NCBI GenBank assembly: GCA_048498995.1
Contig: JBEHWX010000102.1
Coordinates: forward strand, 1 to 20,656
Length of the DNA: 20,656 bases
Direction of reading: 5' to 3'
Origin: JBEHWX01 sp048498995
Lineage (GTDB): Bacteria; Bacteroidota; Ignavibacteria; OLB7
Both the position numbers and the translations under genes were made by a program. The notes beneath the pieces are model-generated. The model was not told the origin of the DNA. It made no database searches and saw nothing but the letters and a program-made list of their open reading frames with translations. Positions within the stretch are counted from its first letter, which is position 1; every line of letters begins with the position of its first letter. Positions 1 to 7,842 of the stretch are shown piece after piece.

Positions 1-909
1 TATTCCTCCTCGGGACGTGAGAGCTTCGGCGGCTACGACCTGTTCCGCGCCCCGATCTCCCGCGGCGAGGTGGGGGGCGCCAGCAACGTCGGCGCGCCGG
101 TCAACACCCCGAGCGACGAGCTCTATCCCTCGGCGCCGGCCGGCGCCGATCCGGACACGCTTCTCTACTACAGTTCGAACCAGACCGGCTCGCGCGGCTT
201 CGATCTCTATGTTCTGCATCGGGTGATCCCGGCCTCGCCGGTCGCCTCCCCTCCCCGACGGGGAGATCCCGCGCTGCTGACCGGGACGGTGACGACCAAC
301 GAGGGGGTGCCGGTCGACAGCGCGCTGGTGACGATCGATCCGCACGAGGGGCCGACGAAGAAGGATTCCACCTATACCGATCCCGGGGGACGCTACGAGT
401 TCCAGGTGGAGCGGGGGAAGAGCTACGAGGTGATCGCCGGCTCGGAGAGCACCCTCTACAGTCGCGAGGAGGTGAAGATCCCCCTCTCCGGCGGAAAGGT
501 CGTTACGCGGAACATCCCGCTGCCGGACACGGTGACCTTCCGGATCAACTTCCCGTTCAACAACGCGACCGACCCGTACGAGTTCACGCTGGACGACCGT
601 GGGCTCCCCGGCGGCGACCGATGGACCGAGGTGATGGACCGGATGGCGACGTTCCTGAAGCGGACCCCGGACGGTGGAGCCGTGGAGATCGTCGGGCATA
701 CCGATCCGGTCGGGTCGAATCAGTTCAATCTCGATCTCGGACGCCGTCGCGCCGAGTTCGTTCTCCGTGCATTGATCGCGCGGGGCGTCCCCGCCGCCAC
801 GCTCCGTGTCCGGAGCGAGGGGGAGGAGCAGCCGCTCGCCTCCCGCGCCGGCGAGAGCGAGGAGATCTACCACGCCCGACTGCGGCGCGTGGAACTAATC
901 AGAAAGTGA
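1..909 (+). CDS. PorE-like OmpA protein, 3' part (propeller + CRD + OmpA)
   Basis: The reading frame is open from the first base, so the N-terminus lies outside the window; 302 residues are visible. In order there are: remnants of WD40-like/PD40 propeller blades (about residues 1-75, with YDLFRAPI and FDLYVLHR strand ends after SSGRESFGG and SSNQTGSRG loops), a carboxypeptidase-regulatory-like beta-sandwich (about 90-175, starting LLTGTVTTNEGVPVDSALV), and a C-terminal OmpA peptidoglycan-binding domain (about 180-302). The OmpA domain keeps the diaminopimelate-binding Asp of GHTD and the Arg of the GRRRAE helix. Propeller, CRD and OmpA in this order match Porphyromonas PorE, a periplasmic T9SS component that anchors to peptidoglycan. 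The TPR part expected upstream cannot be seen. It is the first visible gene of a run of four, with 2 nt to the next start. The domain calls are strong. A role in T9SS is inferred, since similar architectures also occur in general envelope tethers. Confidence 0.82.
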   Translation, partial: YSSSGRESFGGYDLFRAPISRGEVGGASNVGAPVNTPSDELYPSAPAGADPDTLLYYSSNQTGSRGFDLYVLHRVIPASPVASPPRRGDPALLTGTVTTNEGVPVDSALVTIDPHEGPTKKDSTYTDPGGRYEFQVERGKSYEVIAGSESTLYSREEVKIPLSGGKVVTRNIPLPDTVTFRINFPFNNATDPYEFTLDDRGLPGGDRWTEVMDRMATFLKRTPDGGAVEIVGHTDPVGSNQFNLDLGRRRAEFVLRALIARGVPAATLRVRSEGEEQPLASRAGESEEIYHARLRRVELIRK

Positions 910-911
910 CC

Positions 912-2408
912 ATGCTTCGTTCGTTCATTCCCTCCGGCGCCCCCCGCGCCGGGCTCCGCCGTCATGGCCGGGGCTCCGTCGGGGGATTCCGGCATCGACT
1001 GGCGCTCGCCGCCTCGGCCCCGCGGCTCCTGCCGGCGCTCCTGCCGGCGCTCCTGCCCCTGCTTCTGGCCGCGACGGCGTCGATCCTCCTGGCCGGCTGC
1101 TTCTCGATCAGCCGCGTGGAGACCGATCTGTACAGCAACACGCGGCGCGATACCACGATCCGCGAGAACGTGATCAACACGCCGGGCGATCGGGACAACG
1201 GCACGATCTATCCCTCGCCGCGGACGGTGGAGATCACCCGCCGCTACACGCAGCAGGATTCGATCGTCAACCGCTACTACCCGGCGTTCCTCCGTCTCGG
1301 CGGCATCGAGGCGGCCAGCTTCTTCGCCCCCGGCGGCTCCACCCAGGGCGCCGGCAACGGCCTGTTCGGTCTGTACGATCTATTGACGCTCCGCCGGACG
1401 AAGGACACGAAGACCTTCGCCGCCAACATGTACCGGATCGCCCCGTACGAGACGCGGCTCCGATGGTTCGGCGACGAACCGAACTGGACCATCGGCTTCA
1501 GCGCCATCGAGCGCTTCGTCAGGCAGCGGGATTCCTCGAGCGATATCTCCTCGAACGAGGAGCTGCTGAGCATCGGCGCCAACGTCTATATCCGGAAGCG
1601 GATCTTCTTCCGGGAGCGCCCGCCATATGTCATGCTGGTCCCCTTCTTCGGGCTCTCGGCATTTCCCTCGCAGTACGTCAACCTCGGAAGCACGCTCGAT
1701 GTGGGCTCGCTCGGCGGGTTCAACCTCCGCGCCTACGCCGGCTACGTGGCCGGCACCAGGCTCGGCGCCCTCGGCGGCGGCGACGGCATGGCCTTCCCGT
1801 ACTTCGGCCTCGGCGTCTCGGCGCTCGACTTCGTCAACCGGACCGACGAGCTGTTCGTGGAGTGGAAGGATTACCACCACGTGGCGCTCGAGGTGAGCGG
1901 ACTGAACGTGAACTTCATCAAGTCCTTCTCCGACGGCGGCACCTTCGGCACCGATTCGGCCACGACCAGCAGCGCCCCCTTCACCGGGCTGAACCTGCGC
2001 GCCGCCTCGGCCACCATCCCGCTTCCGTTCGGCGACCGCCGTTTCTTCGTCGGCGCCTCGCTGCTGAACCTGATGATCCTCTCCAAGAGCGAGATCGCGA
2101 TCTCGTTCCTGCCGATCCGGGCCGGCTACCGGATGAATGTCTATAAGGAAGATTTCTTCGTCGAGCCGTTCGCGGAGCTGAGCTACTATCCGTCGAGCGC
2201 GTTCCAGATCGGGCTGCGTGGCGTGGCCCGGATCTCCGATTACTTCCCGCTGGAGGCGTACCTGGCCTACGCCAACGGATCGGCCAATCTCGACGTGCTC
2301 ACCGGCCTGGAGGATCTTGCCGGGAAGGCCGGGTTCTCCACGATCTACTTCGGCATCGGCATCGGCGTCGGCGACGTGATCCACAAGCCGGCGGAGGTGC
2401 ACTGGTGA
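912..2408 (+). CDS. Outer-membrane beta-rich lipoprotein, hypothetical
   Basis: This encodes 498 residues. The ATG lies 2 nt after the stop of the PorE-like gene, with no convincing Shine-Dalgarno, which suggests translational coupling. A lipobox (LLAGC, Cys63) follows a Leu-rich h-region, so an outer-membrane or periplasmic lipoprotein is likely. The n-region is unusually long (about 38 residues, Arg-rich), so the true start may be internal, but no better ATG is in frame. After Cys63 there is a Thr/Asp/Arg-rich segment, then many alternating amphipathic strands (for example PYVMLVPFFGLSAF, GGFNLRAYAGYVAG, PFAELSYYPSSAFQIGLRG), as in a transmembrane or surface beta-barrel. The last residue is Trp. 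I do not recognise a family. It ends in GTGA, sharing 4 nt with the next gene. Co-transcription with a PorE-like gene suggests a shared envelope function. Confidence 0.75.
   Translation: MLRSFIPSGAPRAGLRRHGRGSVGGFRHRLALAASAPRLLPALLPALLPLLLAATASILLAGCFSISRVETDLYSNTRRDTTIRENVINTPGDRDNGTIYPSPRTVEITRRYTQQDSIVNRYYPAFLRLGGIEAASFFAPGGSTQGAGNGLFGLYDLLTLRRTKDTKTFAANMYRIAPYETRLRWFGDEPNWTIGFSAIERFVRQRDSSSDISSNEELLSIGANVYIRKRIFFRERPPYVMLVPFFGLSAFPSQYVNLGSTLDVGSLGGFNLRAYAGYVAGTRLGALGGGDGMAFPYFGLGVSALDFVNRTDELFVEWKDYHHVALEVSGLNVNFIKSFSDGGTFGTDSATTSSAPFTGLNLRAASATIPLPFGDRRFFVGASLLNLMILSKSEIAISFLPIRAGYRMNVYKEDFFVEPFAELSYYPSSAFQIGLRGVARISDYFPLEAYLAYANGSANLDVLTGLEDLAGKAGFSTIYFGIGIGVGDVIHKPAEVHW
1025..1057 (+). 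repeat. 12-bp tandem repeat in the signal-peptide coding region
   Basis: The unit GCTCCTGCCGGC occurs twice in full (1025-1036, 1037-1048) and then as nine matching bases (1049-1057). It encodes LPA/LLP-type repeats in the hydrophobic core of the lipoprotein signal. Copy-number change would add or remove four residues without a frameshift. Confidence 0.7.
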
Positions 2409-3055
2409 GCCACACTTCCCGATATCGGGACCGATATTGCGCGTCGGCCCGACGGATCGCCGGTCGGATCGCCGGCCGGCTCCTCGGAGGCATCATCGGC
2501 GGATCGGGTGTGCTCACCGCGCTTCTGCTGACCGCGATGCTCGGCGGGTGCGACTACGAGCGGATCGATATCCTCACCGGGCACGACATGTACCAGGGGA
2601 CGATCCTCACGCACTATTCGACGGTGAAGGCCACCAAGACCGGGATCGTGCTGCAGCCGGGGGCCCGCTTCGCGGTCAAGACGCCGTGGGTGACCAACGA
2701 GCTCGGGCAGTTCGAGGTGGCCATCCTTTCCGGCCGGGGAATGAACGTGTATTTTCGGACCGTCGCGCACGACTTCGATACCGCCGCGGGGATCTGCTTC
2801 CGCTACGCGGTCGACGGCTGCGGCCTCAGGATGCCGGGGGAAGAGATGAAGGCGCTGCCATACAACGCGGAGACCGCGCAGGAGTTCATCTCGATCAACA
2901 ACGAGGCGTCGCTGGTGCGGCTGAAGGTCGGATGCACGGAGCTTTTCGAGGGGCGCACCATGCTTCCCGGCACCGAGTACGTTATCTTCGAGGCTCTCCC
3001 GGAAAGCACGGTGGAGATCAGGTCGGTCAATTTCTTCAATACGGATACCGAATAG
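2405..3055 (+). CDS. Small lipoprotein, hypothetical
   Basis: This encodes 216 residues from a GTG that overlaps the preceding stop (GTGA), a classic coupled start. A lipobox LGGC with Cys49 follows a Gly/Leu-rich h-region. The n-region is long and basic, as in the gene before it. The mature part (about 168 residues) has mixed beta strands and three cysteines (CFRYAVDGCG and VGC); no known domain is recognised. The stop TAG shares its last base with a possible GTG start for the next gene. Tight packing with the PorE-like and barrel-like genes suggests that the products act together in the envelope, but the function is unknown. Confidence 0.75.
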   Translation: MSHTSRYRDRYCASARRIAGRIAGRLLGGIIGGSGVLTALLLTAMLGGCDYERIDILTGHDMYQGTILTHYSTVKATKTGIVLQPGARFAVKTPWVTNELGQFEVAILSGRGMNVYFRTVAHDFDTAAGICFRYAVDGCGLRMPGEEMKALPYNAETAQEFISINNEASLVRLKVGCTELFEGRTMLPGTEYVIFEALPESTVEIRSVNFFNTDTE

Positions 3056-3105
3056 TGGAGCATACATCCCCCGTCCCGGAGGCCGGCGAGTCGAGAATCA
3101 CGCCG

Positions 3106-4059
3106 ATGACCGTTCAGGAGCTGATCCGCTTCGGGTTCCAGCTCCTCGGCCGGACCTTCCTGAAAGGGTGGCTGCTGAACCTGATCGTCTTCGTTCCCCT
3201 CATTCTTCTGTTCAACCTGGCCACGCGCCGGCTCCTTCCGCCGTTCGCCGACCTGATCGTCGGCGCCGGCGCCAATCCGGAGAAGGCCGCGGCGTTGATG
3301 GAGCTCTTCCTCCAGCAGAACCGGGAGCAGATCTTCGGATTCAACATGGCCGTGGCGCTCCTGTTCGTCGGCATCGTCTGGGTCACGACGGCCACGACCA
3401 TCATGAACTGGCATCACGTGATCGGCGAGAACGAGGGGCTCGGCGCCGTGCTCCGGCGCTCGTTCGGGCGCCCGCTGCTGATGACGCTGGTGCAGACGAT
3501 CCTCCTCACGGTGGCCTTCGGCATCGCCTGGTTCATCGGGTTCGCGGTGACCAATAGCCTGCCGGGAGTCCTCCCCGCGGCCGGACTCGCGTTTCTCATC
3601 GCCATCTTCTCCTTTCTTGGCGCGGCCGTGTCGTTCAGAATCCATGAGATCGTGGCCGACGATCGCGGTCCGTGGCGCGGCCTGGTCTCGGCCGTGGAGC
3701 TGGCGCGGGTGAATATCCTCCGGGTGGTCTCCTTCGTGGTCGGTCTCGGGCTGTTGCTTGCGGTCGTCTCCTCGGGCCTCACCCTCGGCATCGCGTGGCT
3801 TCGAGGTGGGGAAGGAAGCTCGGCTGCTGCGGCCGATACCTCCACTCCCGCCGGGTCGGCCGCCGTGTTCCGCCAGATGGCCGCCGAGCTTACGCCGATG
3901 AGCGCCGTTGCCCAGGGTGTTTTCTATTCGCTGATCACGGTCTTCTTCATCAGCATGCTCACCGCGCTCTATACCGACATGCGCGCCCGGCGCGGCGATT
4001 TCGCACCGGAAATGGGAGACGACGACACCGATCTTCCGGATGCCTACCGCGCCGTCTGA
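3106..4059 (+). CDS. Polytopic inner-membrane protein, hypothetical
   Basis: This encodes 317 residues from the ATG at 3106. An alternative GTG at 3055 would add 17 residues and overlap the upstream stop by one base; neither start has a strong Shine-Dalgarno at normal spacing. Six hydrophobic helices are visible, at about residues 22-40, 76-100, 125-148, 152-176, 204-230 and 272-292, with a charged tail (DDDTDLPDAY) at the C-terminus. The sequence resembles the loosely defined Bacteroidota membrane proteins of the DUF975 or glycerophosphodiesterase-membrane-domain type, but I cannot assign it to one. It has no catalytic motif. It is the last gene of the four-gene run. Confidence 0.75.
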   Translation: MTVQELIRFGFQLLGRTFLKGWLLNLIVFVPLILLFNLATRRLLPPFADLIVGAGANPEKAAALMELFLQQNREQIFGFNMAVALLFVGIVWVTTATTIMNWHHVIGENEGLGAVLRRSFGRPLLMTLVQTILLTVAFGIAWFIGFAVTNSLPGVLPAAGLAFLIAIFSFLGAAVSFRIHEIVADDRGPWRGLVSAVELARVNILRVVSFVVGLGLLLAVVSSGLTLGIAWLRGGEGSSAAAADTSTPAGSAAVFRQMAAELTPMSAVAQGVFYSLITVFFISMLTALYTDMRARRGDFAPEMGDDDTDLPDAYRAV

Positions 4060-4458
4060 TCCCCGGCCGCGGCATCATCTCCACGGCCGCGGCCAACATC
4101 GCGGTCGCAAGCATCGCCAGCGGCGAGCACCGTCCGTGACGAGCCTCGTCCGTGACGAGCATCCACCCGACGTGTCTTCGATAAACCCGGGGCGCGGACT
4201 CCACGTCCCTCTGCAACATCCCGTCGAGCGCTCCGTTACCCGGACAACGCAACGCCGGAAGGCTTCCCGGAGACTTCCCCTTGCATGAAACCGGGCGGGA
4301 TGCAAGATTCATCGCCGATCCCCCGTTTCGCCGCGGGTGAGGCTCCGCGCCGAGGCCGTGTCCGTCGAGGCCATGTCCGGCCGGGCCGCGCGGCGATCGC
4401 CGTCGTATCCAACGCTCATGCTCAGAATCGTTATTCACGTATCCCGGAGGATCCGCTG
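4060..4458. other. Intergenic region with short repeats
   Basis: No gene is supported here. It holds a 14-bp direct repeat, CGTCCGTGACGAGC, at 4131-4144 and 4147-4160. It also holds a 7-bp inverted repeat, CTTGCAT/ATGCAAG, at 4280-4286 and 4300-4306 with a 13-nt spacer, about 150 nt before the next start. No clear terminator for the preceding operon and no good promoter match are visible. Confidence 0.5.
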
Positions 4459-5514
4459 ATGAACTCACGTCTGTTACGAGGCTCCATGCTGGCCGGCGCC
4501 CTTGCGCTCGCGCTCGCTTCGCATCCCGCTCACGCCCAGGATCGCCAGCCGGTCGGCGCGGCCGCCACGCCGGAGCCGGCGGTGGTCGCCAACTACAAGG
4601 CCGAAATGGGGGCGCGCGCCGCCGACTTCTGGACCACGAAGCTCAACACCTACAAGGTGAGAATCGACGACATGCTTTCGCCGAACGACCTGGCCGAGCT
4701 GAACAAGCTCCGCGTCCGCTGGGGGCTGATGGTCGACGGGATGCTCCAGGCCAAGAGCTCCGGCAAGACCGGCTCCGTCGGGATCGGCTCGGGACTCGAT
4801 GGAACGGGGGCCGATCAGGATATCGAGATCAACACGACCGGTGAGGAGATGATGGCCGGCGCGGTCGAGGGGATGGCGATCTACACGAGCGTCCGGGAGC
4901 TGGCCACGCGCAACGCATCGAACCTCCGGCTGCTCCGCAAGCCGGTCGCGACCGATGTGAAGAGCTTCTTCGATGACATGGTTGAGCACGGCAAGCACTA
5001 CCGCGCGCAGCATGCCGCCGAGATCGAGGCCGCCGGCGTCGCGAGCCAGTTCGACATGTTCGGCAAGGATGTCCCGCGGGACGAGGATCTCAATTTCGAG
5101 AAGGCGGGTGACGAGGGGATCTACTCGCTGGCCATCGAGCCGCTGCTGCTGCTGTACAACGGGATGGATCTGGGCAGGTTCCTTCAGGGACCGACGGCCG
5201 GCACCGCCTCGCCGGTGGCGGGGCTGGCACTCCCGGAGAGCGCCGTGCTGAAGCAGAATTTCCCGAACCCCGCCTCCAGCTCGACCACGATCCCGTACCA
5301 GCTTCCGGAGGGGAGCACGAAGGCGACGCTCCGGGTGTTTGACCAGACCGGCGCCACCGTCTCCACGCGGGAGCTCCCGGCCACCGGCGCCGGCGATCAC
5401 GACTTCACGCTCGACGTCTCGTCGATGCCGACCGGCTCCTACCTCTATCAGCTCACCGTCTCGACCCCGCGCGGCCAGCAGGTCTACGCCCGGACGATGC
5501 GGGTCGTGAGATAA
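4459..5514 (+). CDS. Secreted protein with T9SS type A sorting domain
   Basis: This encodes 351 residues. The start is fixed by GGAGG at 4446-4450, 8 nt before the ATG, and by a signal peptide beginning right at it (about residues 1-26, ending AHAQ). Residues about 40-235 form a mostly helical, unrecognised domain with a Gly-rich loop (GIGSGLDGTGADQ) in the middle. A C-terminal domain (about 262-351) starts with KQNFPNPASSSTTIPYQL and ends in a short basic strand, the hallmark of a type A T9SS sorting signal, which is cleaved on export through the outer membrane. The context next to a PorE-like gene fits a T9SS substrate. The role of the mature domain is unknown. Confidence 0.82.
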   Translation: MNSRLLRGSMLAGALALALASHPAHAQDRQPVGAAATPEPAVVANYKAEMGARAADFWTTKLNTYKVRIDDMLSPNDLAELNKLRVRWGLMVDGMLQAKSSGKTGSVGIGSGLDGTGADQDIEINTTGEEMMAGAVEGMAIYTSVRELATRNASNLRLLRKPVATDVKSFFDDMVEHGKHYRAQHAAEIEAAGVASQFDMFGKDVPRDEDLNFEKAGDEGIYSLAIEPLLLLYNGMDLGRFLQGPTAGTASPVAGLALPESAVLKQNFPNPASSSTTIPYQLPEGSTKATLRVFDQTGATVSTRELPATGAGDHDFTLDVSSMPTGSYLYQLTVSTPRGQQVYARTMRVVR

Positions 5515-5785
5515 CGGCACGTCCCCGGACCCTCGTTCACGAGGCCTCGTTCACGATGCATTGCGATGCGCGACGCGAGGCATGGTTCGGCGGGAGATCT
5601 CGAGATTCGACCGGAGCGCCCCGGCGTCGCTCGGCGACGCGCGGGGCGCGGCCGTTTCCGGTCGGCTTGTTCAGGCTCATCCCGGAGTGGAACGGCGCAT
5701 TTCGTCTCTGCGATGGCATCCGATGGTGGCCCGGTCGACATCGGCCCGGTTCGTGACCCGGCTGGGGCGGCTCCGGCCGTCAACC
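5515..5785. other. Intergenic region, small hairpin with direct repeat
   Basis: The stem CCTCG-TTCA-CGAGG (5531-5544) lies 17 nt after the stop of the sorting-domain gene. CCTCGTTCACGA recurs at 5545-5556. There is no T-tract, so a terminator role is doubtful. The rest shows nothing I can identify. Confidence 0.35.
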
Positions 5786-5814
5786 TTGCCCTCCCATATA
5801 GTGGTGCGTATTTT
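5786..5814 (+). promoter_or_regulatory. Candidate promoter of the S41 protease gene
   Basis: TTGCCC (5786-5791) and TATTTT (5809-5814) are separated by exactly 17 nt, a good sigma-70-type match. The second box also reads TATTTTG, one base short of the Bacteroidota -7 consensus. A transcript would begin near 5821, giving a leader of about 50 nt before the GTG at 5871. The surrounding DNA is noticeably less GC-rich than the coding regions. Confidence 0.5.
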
Positions 5815-5827
5815 GATCGGCGTCGGT

Positions 5828-5869
5828 ATGGTTGGTCAAACATTGATGATGATGATGAACGGGAACTGA
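5828..5869 (+). CDS. Putative 13-residue leader ORF (MVGQTLMMMMNGN)
   Basis: An ATG at 5828 opens a 13-codon frame with four consecutive ATG codons. It ends in TGA at 5867-5869, one base before the GTG start of the S41 protease. It lies wholly inside the predicted leader. It could couple translation to the protease start, or it may be chance; only its position supports it. Confidence 0.22.
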   Translation: MVGQTLMMMMNGN

Positions 5870-5870
5870 T

Positions 5871-7580
5871 GTGAGACTGAAATCTACGCCGAACATGAAT
5901 ACGCACTTCCGCCGCTTGCGTCGCTCTCCCATCCTGATCCTCGTCGGCGCGGCCGTCACGCTGGTCGCGGTCTCCGCCTTCCGGTGGCAGGACGAGAACG
6001 ACTACTATTACAAGCTGAACAAAAGCCTGGAGCTCTTCGGGCAGGTCTACCGCGAGATCGCGCAGAACTACGTCGACCAGGTCGACCCCGAGGAGTTCAT
6101 CGCCGCCGGCATCCAGGGGATGCTCAAGGAGCTCGATCCCTACACGGTCTACCTCCGGAAGCGGGAGTCGGCCGATCTGGATCTGCTGACCAACGGCTAC
6201 TACGGCGGCGTCGGGATCACCGTCGGGGTGCGCGACAGCATGGTGACGATCGTCGACGTGGTCGACGGCTACTCGGCGCAGCGCGAGGGGGTCCGCATTG
6301 GCGACCGGATCATGGAGATCGACGGGGCCAACCTGCTGCATGCCCCGCTCGAGCGGCTGCGCGAGTATACCCGCGGCGAGCCGAGCTCCAAGCTTCGGAT
6401 GACGGTCCTGCGCGAGGGAGTCAACGAGCCGCTCACCTTCGAGCTGACCCGCGAGAACATCCGCGTCAAGAGCGTCACCTATTCCGGGATGCTCGACAAC
6501 GATATCGGCTATATCCGGCTGGAGCGCTTCGGCACCAACGCCGGCGAGGAGGTACGCGCGGCCATCTCCTCCCTCCAGAGCCACGGCTCGGTGGAAGGGC
6601 TGGTGCTCGATCTGCGCGACAATCCCGGTGGGCTCCTGGAGTCGGCCGTCGACGTGGCCTCGAAGTTCGTCCCGGTCGGGAGCGTGATCGTCACCACCCG
6701 CGGACGTGATTCGAGCGAGGAGCGGACCTACCGCTCCACCGAGGAGCCGATCGCCGGCGATATTCCGCTGGTGGTGCTCATCAACGGCGGCAGCGCCTCG
6801 GCCGCCGAGATCGTGGCCGGCGCCATCCAGGACATGGACAACGGCCTGATCCTCGGCGAGAAGAGCTTCGGCAAGGGGCTCGTCCAGTCGGTCCGCCGCC
6901 TGCCGCACGACGCCACGCTGAAGATGACCACGGCCCGCTACTTCACGCCGTCGGGGCGCTGCATCCAGAAGGTGGATTATAGCAGCCACCGCTTCGGGAC
7001 CATCCGCGCCGTGCTCGACACCGCGTCGCAGCTCGCCTATCACACCCGGACCGGGCGCCCGGTCTACGAGCATGGCGGCATCAGCCCGGACACGCTCGTG
7101 GCCGGCGACGATTCCCTCTCGCTGGTGGAGCAGCTTCGCCAGGAGGATGTGATCTTCAATTTCGCGACCCGCTACACCGCCAGGATGCGGGATCTGCCGG
7201 CCGGCTTCGTGATCACCGATGCCCTCTATCACGACTTCTCCCAGTATGCCCTGGCGGAGATGTCCGGCAGCATGGTCAAGACCGGATCGCTGGCCAAGCT
7301 CCGGGAGCTGCGCGAGGCGGCGGTCGCCGGCAAGTTCAGCGGCGGGACGATGCGCCGTATCGATGATCTGCGCGACGCGCTGGTCGAGGAGGAGCGCCAG
7401 TCGTTCGACCGGAACCGCGCCGAAATCGAGCATGCCCTCTACTGCGAGATCGCCGGACGCTTCGGCGGACAGCAGCAGCGGGTGGCGGTCACCCTGCCGG
7501 GGGATCGTCAGGTGGCCGCGGCGATGGGGCTGCTCAGAACCGGCCGCCGCGACTATACGCGCCTGTTGAGCGTCCGCTGA
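5871..7580 (+). CDS. S41 family carboxy-terminal processing protease
   Basis: This encodes 569 residues from GTG 5871 (GGGAA five bases upstream); ATG 5895 is an alternative. An N-terminal hydrophobic anchor (about 19-38) places the rest in the periplasm. A short helical region is followed by a PDZ domain (about 105-195, GGVGITVGV to the EGVRIGDRI groove) and the S41 core. The nucleophile is Ser310 in NGGSASAAEI and the general base is Lys335 in SFGKGLVQ. The 25-residue spacing equals that of E. coli Prc (Ser430/Lys455). A C-terminal helical extension of about 190 residues follows the core. CtpA/Prc enzymes cleave proteins from their C-termini and act in envelope quality control or maturation. 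The enzyme class is secure; the substrate is unknown. Confidence 0.93.
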   Translation: MRLKSTPNMNTHFRRLRRSPILILVGAAVTLVAVSAFRWQDENDYYYKLNKSLELFGQVYREIAQNYVDQVDPEEFIAAGIQGMLKELDPYTVYLRKRESADLDLLTNGYYGGVGITVGVRDSMVTIVDVVDGYSAQREGVRIGDRIMEIDGANLLHAPLERLREYTRGEPSSKLRMTVLREGVNEPLTFELTRENIRVKSVTYSGMLDNDIGYIRLERFGTNAGEEVRAAISSLQSHGSVEGLVLDLRDNPGGLLESAVDVASKFVPVGSVIVTTRGRDSSEERTYRSTEEPIAGDIPLVVLINGGSASAAEIVAGAIQDMDNGLILGEKSFGKGLVQSVRRLPHDATLKMTTARYFTPSGRCIQKVDYSSHRFGTIRAVLDTASQLAYHTRTGRPVYEHGGISPDTLVAGDDSLSLVEQLRQEDVIFNFATRYTARMRDLPAGFVITDALYHDFSQYALAEMSGSMVKTGSLAKLRELREAAVAGKFSGGTMRRIDDLRDALVEEERQSFDRNRAEIEHALYCEIAGRFGGQQQRVAVTLPGDRQVAAAMGLLRTGRRDYTRLLSVR

Positions 7581-7629
7581 CCGGCGGACGGAGAGGACGG
7601 GCCCCTGGGAGGGGAATGAAGGATTCCGG

Positions 7630-7662
7630 GCGGGGCCGGGGAGCGATGCTTCCCGGCCCCGC
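7630..7662 (+). terminator. Candidate terminator hairpin after the S41 protease
   Basis: A 15-bp stem (7630-7644 with 7648-7662, one G-T pair) has a 3-nt loop, 49 nt after the stop. It is followed by GCCGTTTCC rather than a clean T-run, so termination is likely but not certain. Confidence 0.5.
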
Positions 7663-7842
7663 GCCGTTTCCGGGAAAATTTCCGCGTGTGTGCCGGGAGG
7701 CTAAACCGAAATCGCGCGAGCGCGTCGATCTCTCTCGCATTCTGATACCTTTTCTTCCGATCTTATGCGTCGCCGCGCGACCCACTGGCCCGGCTGGCCG
7801 CGGCGAGATGCCTTCCCGTTCCATACATCCAGAGTGATCCCC

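Noticed and set aside
5531..5556. Terminator after the secreted protein gene
   Set aside because: The stem is only 5 bp and no T-run follows, so it is listed only as a small repeat.
5484..7433. A 649-codon open frame on the minus strand
   Set aside because: In-register antisense shadow of the S41 protease gene, which has clear catalytic motifs.
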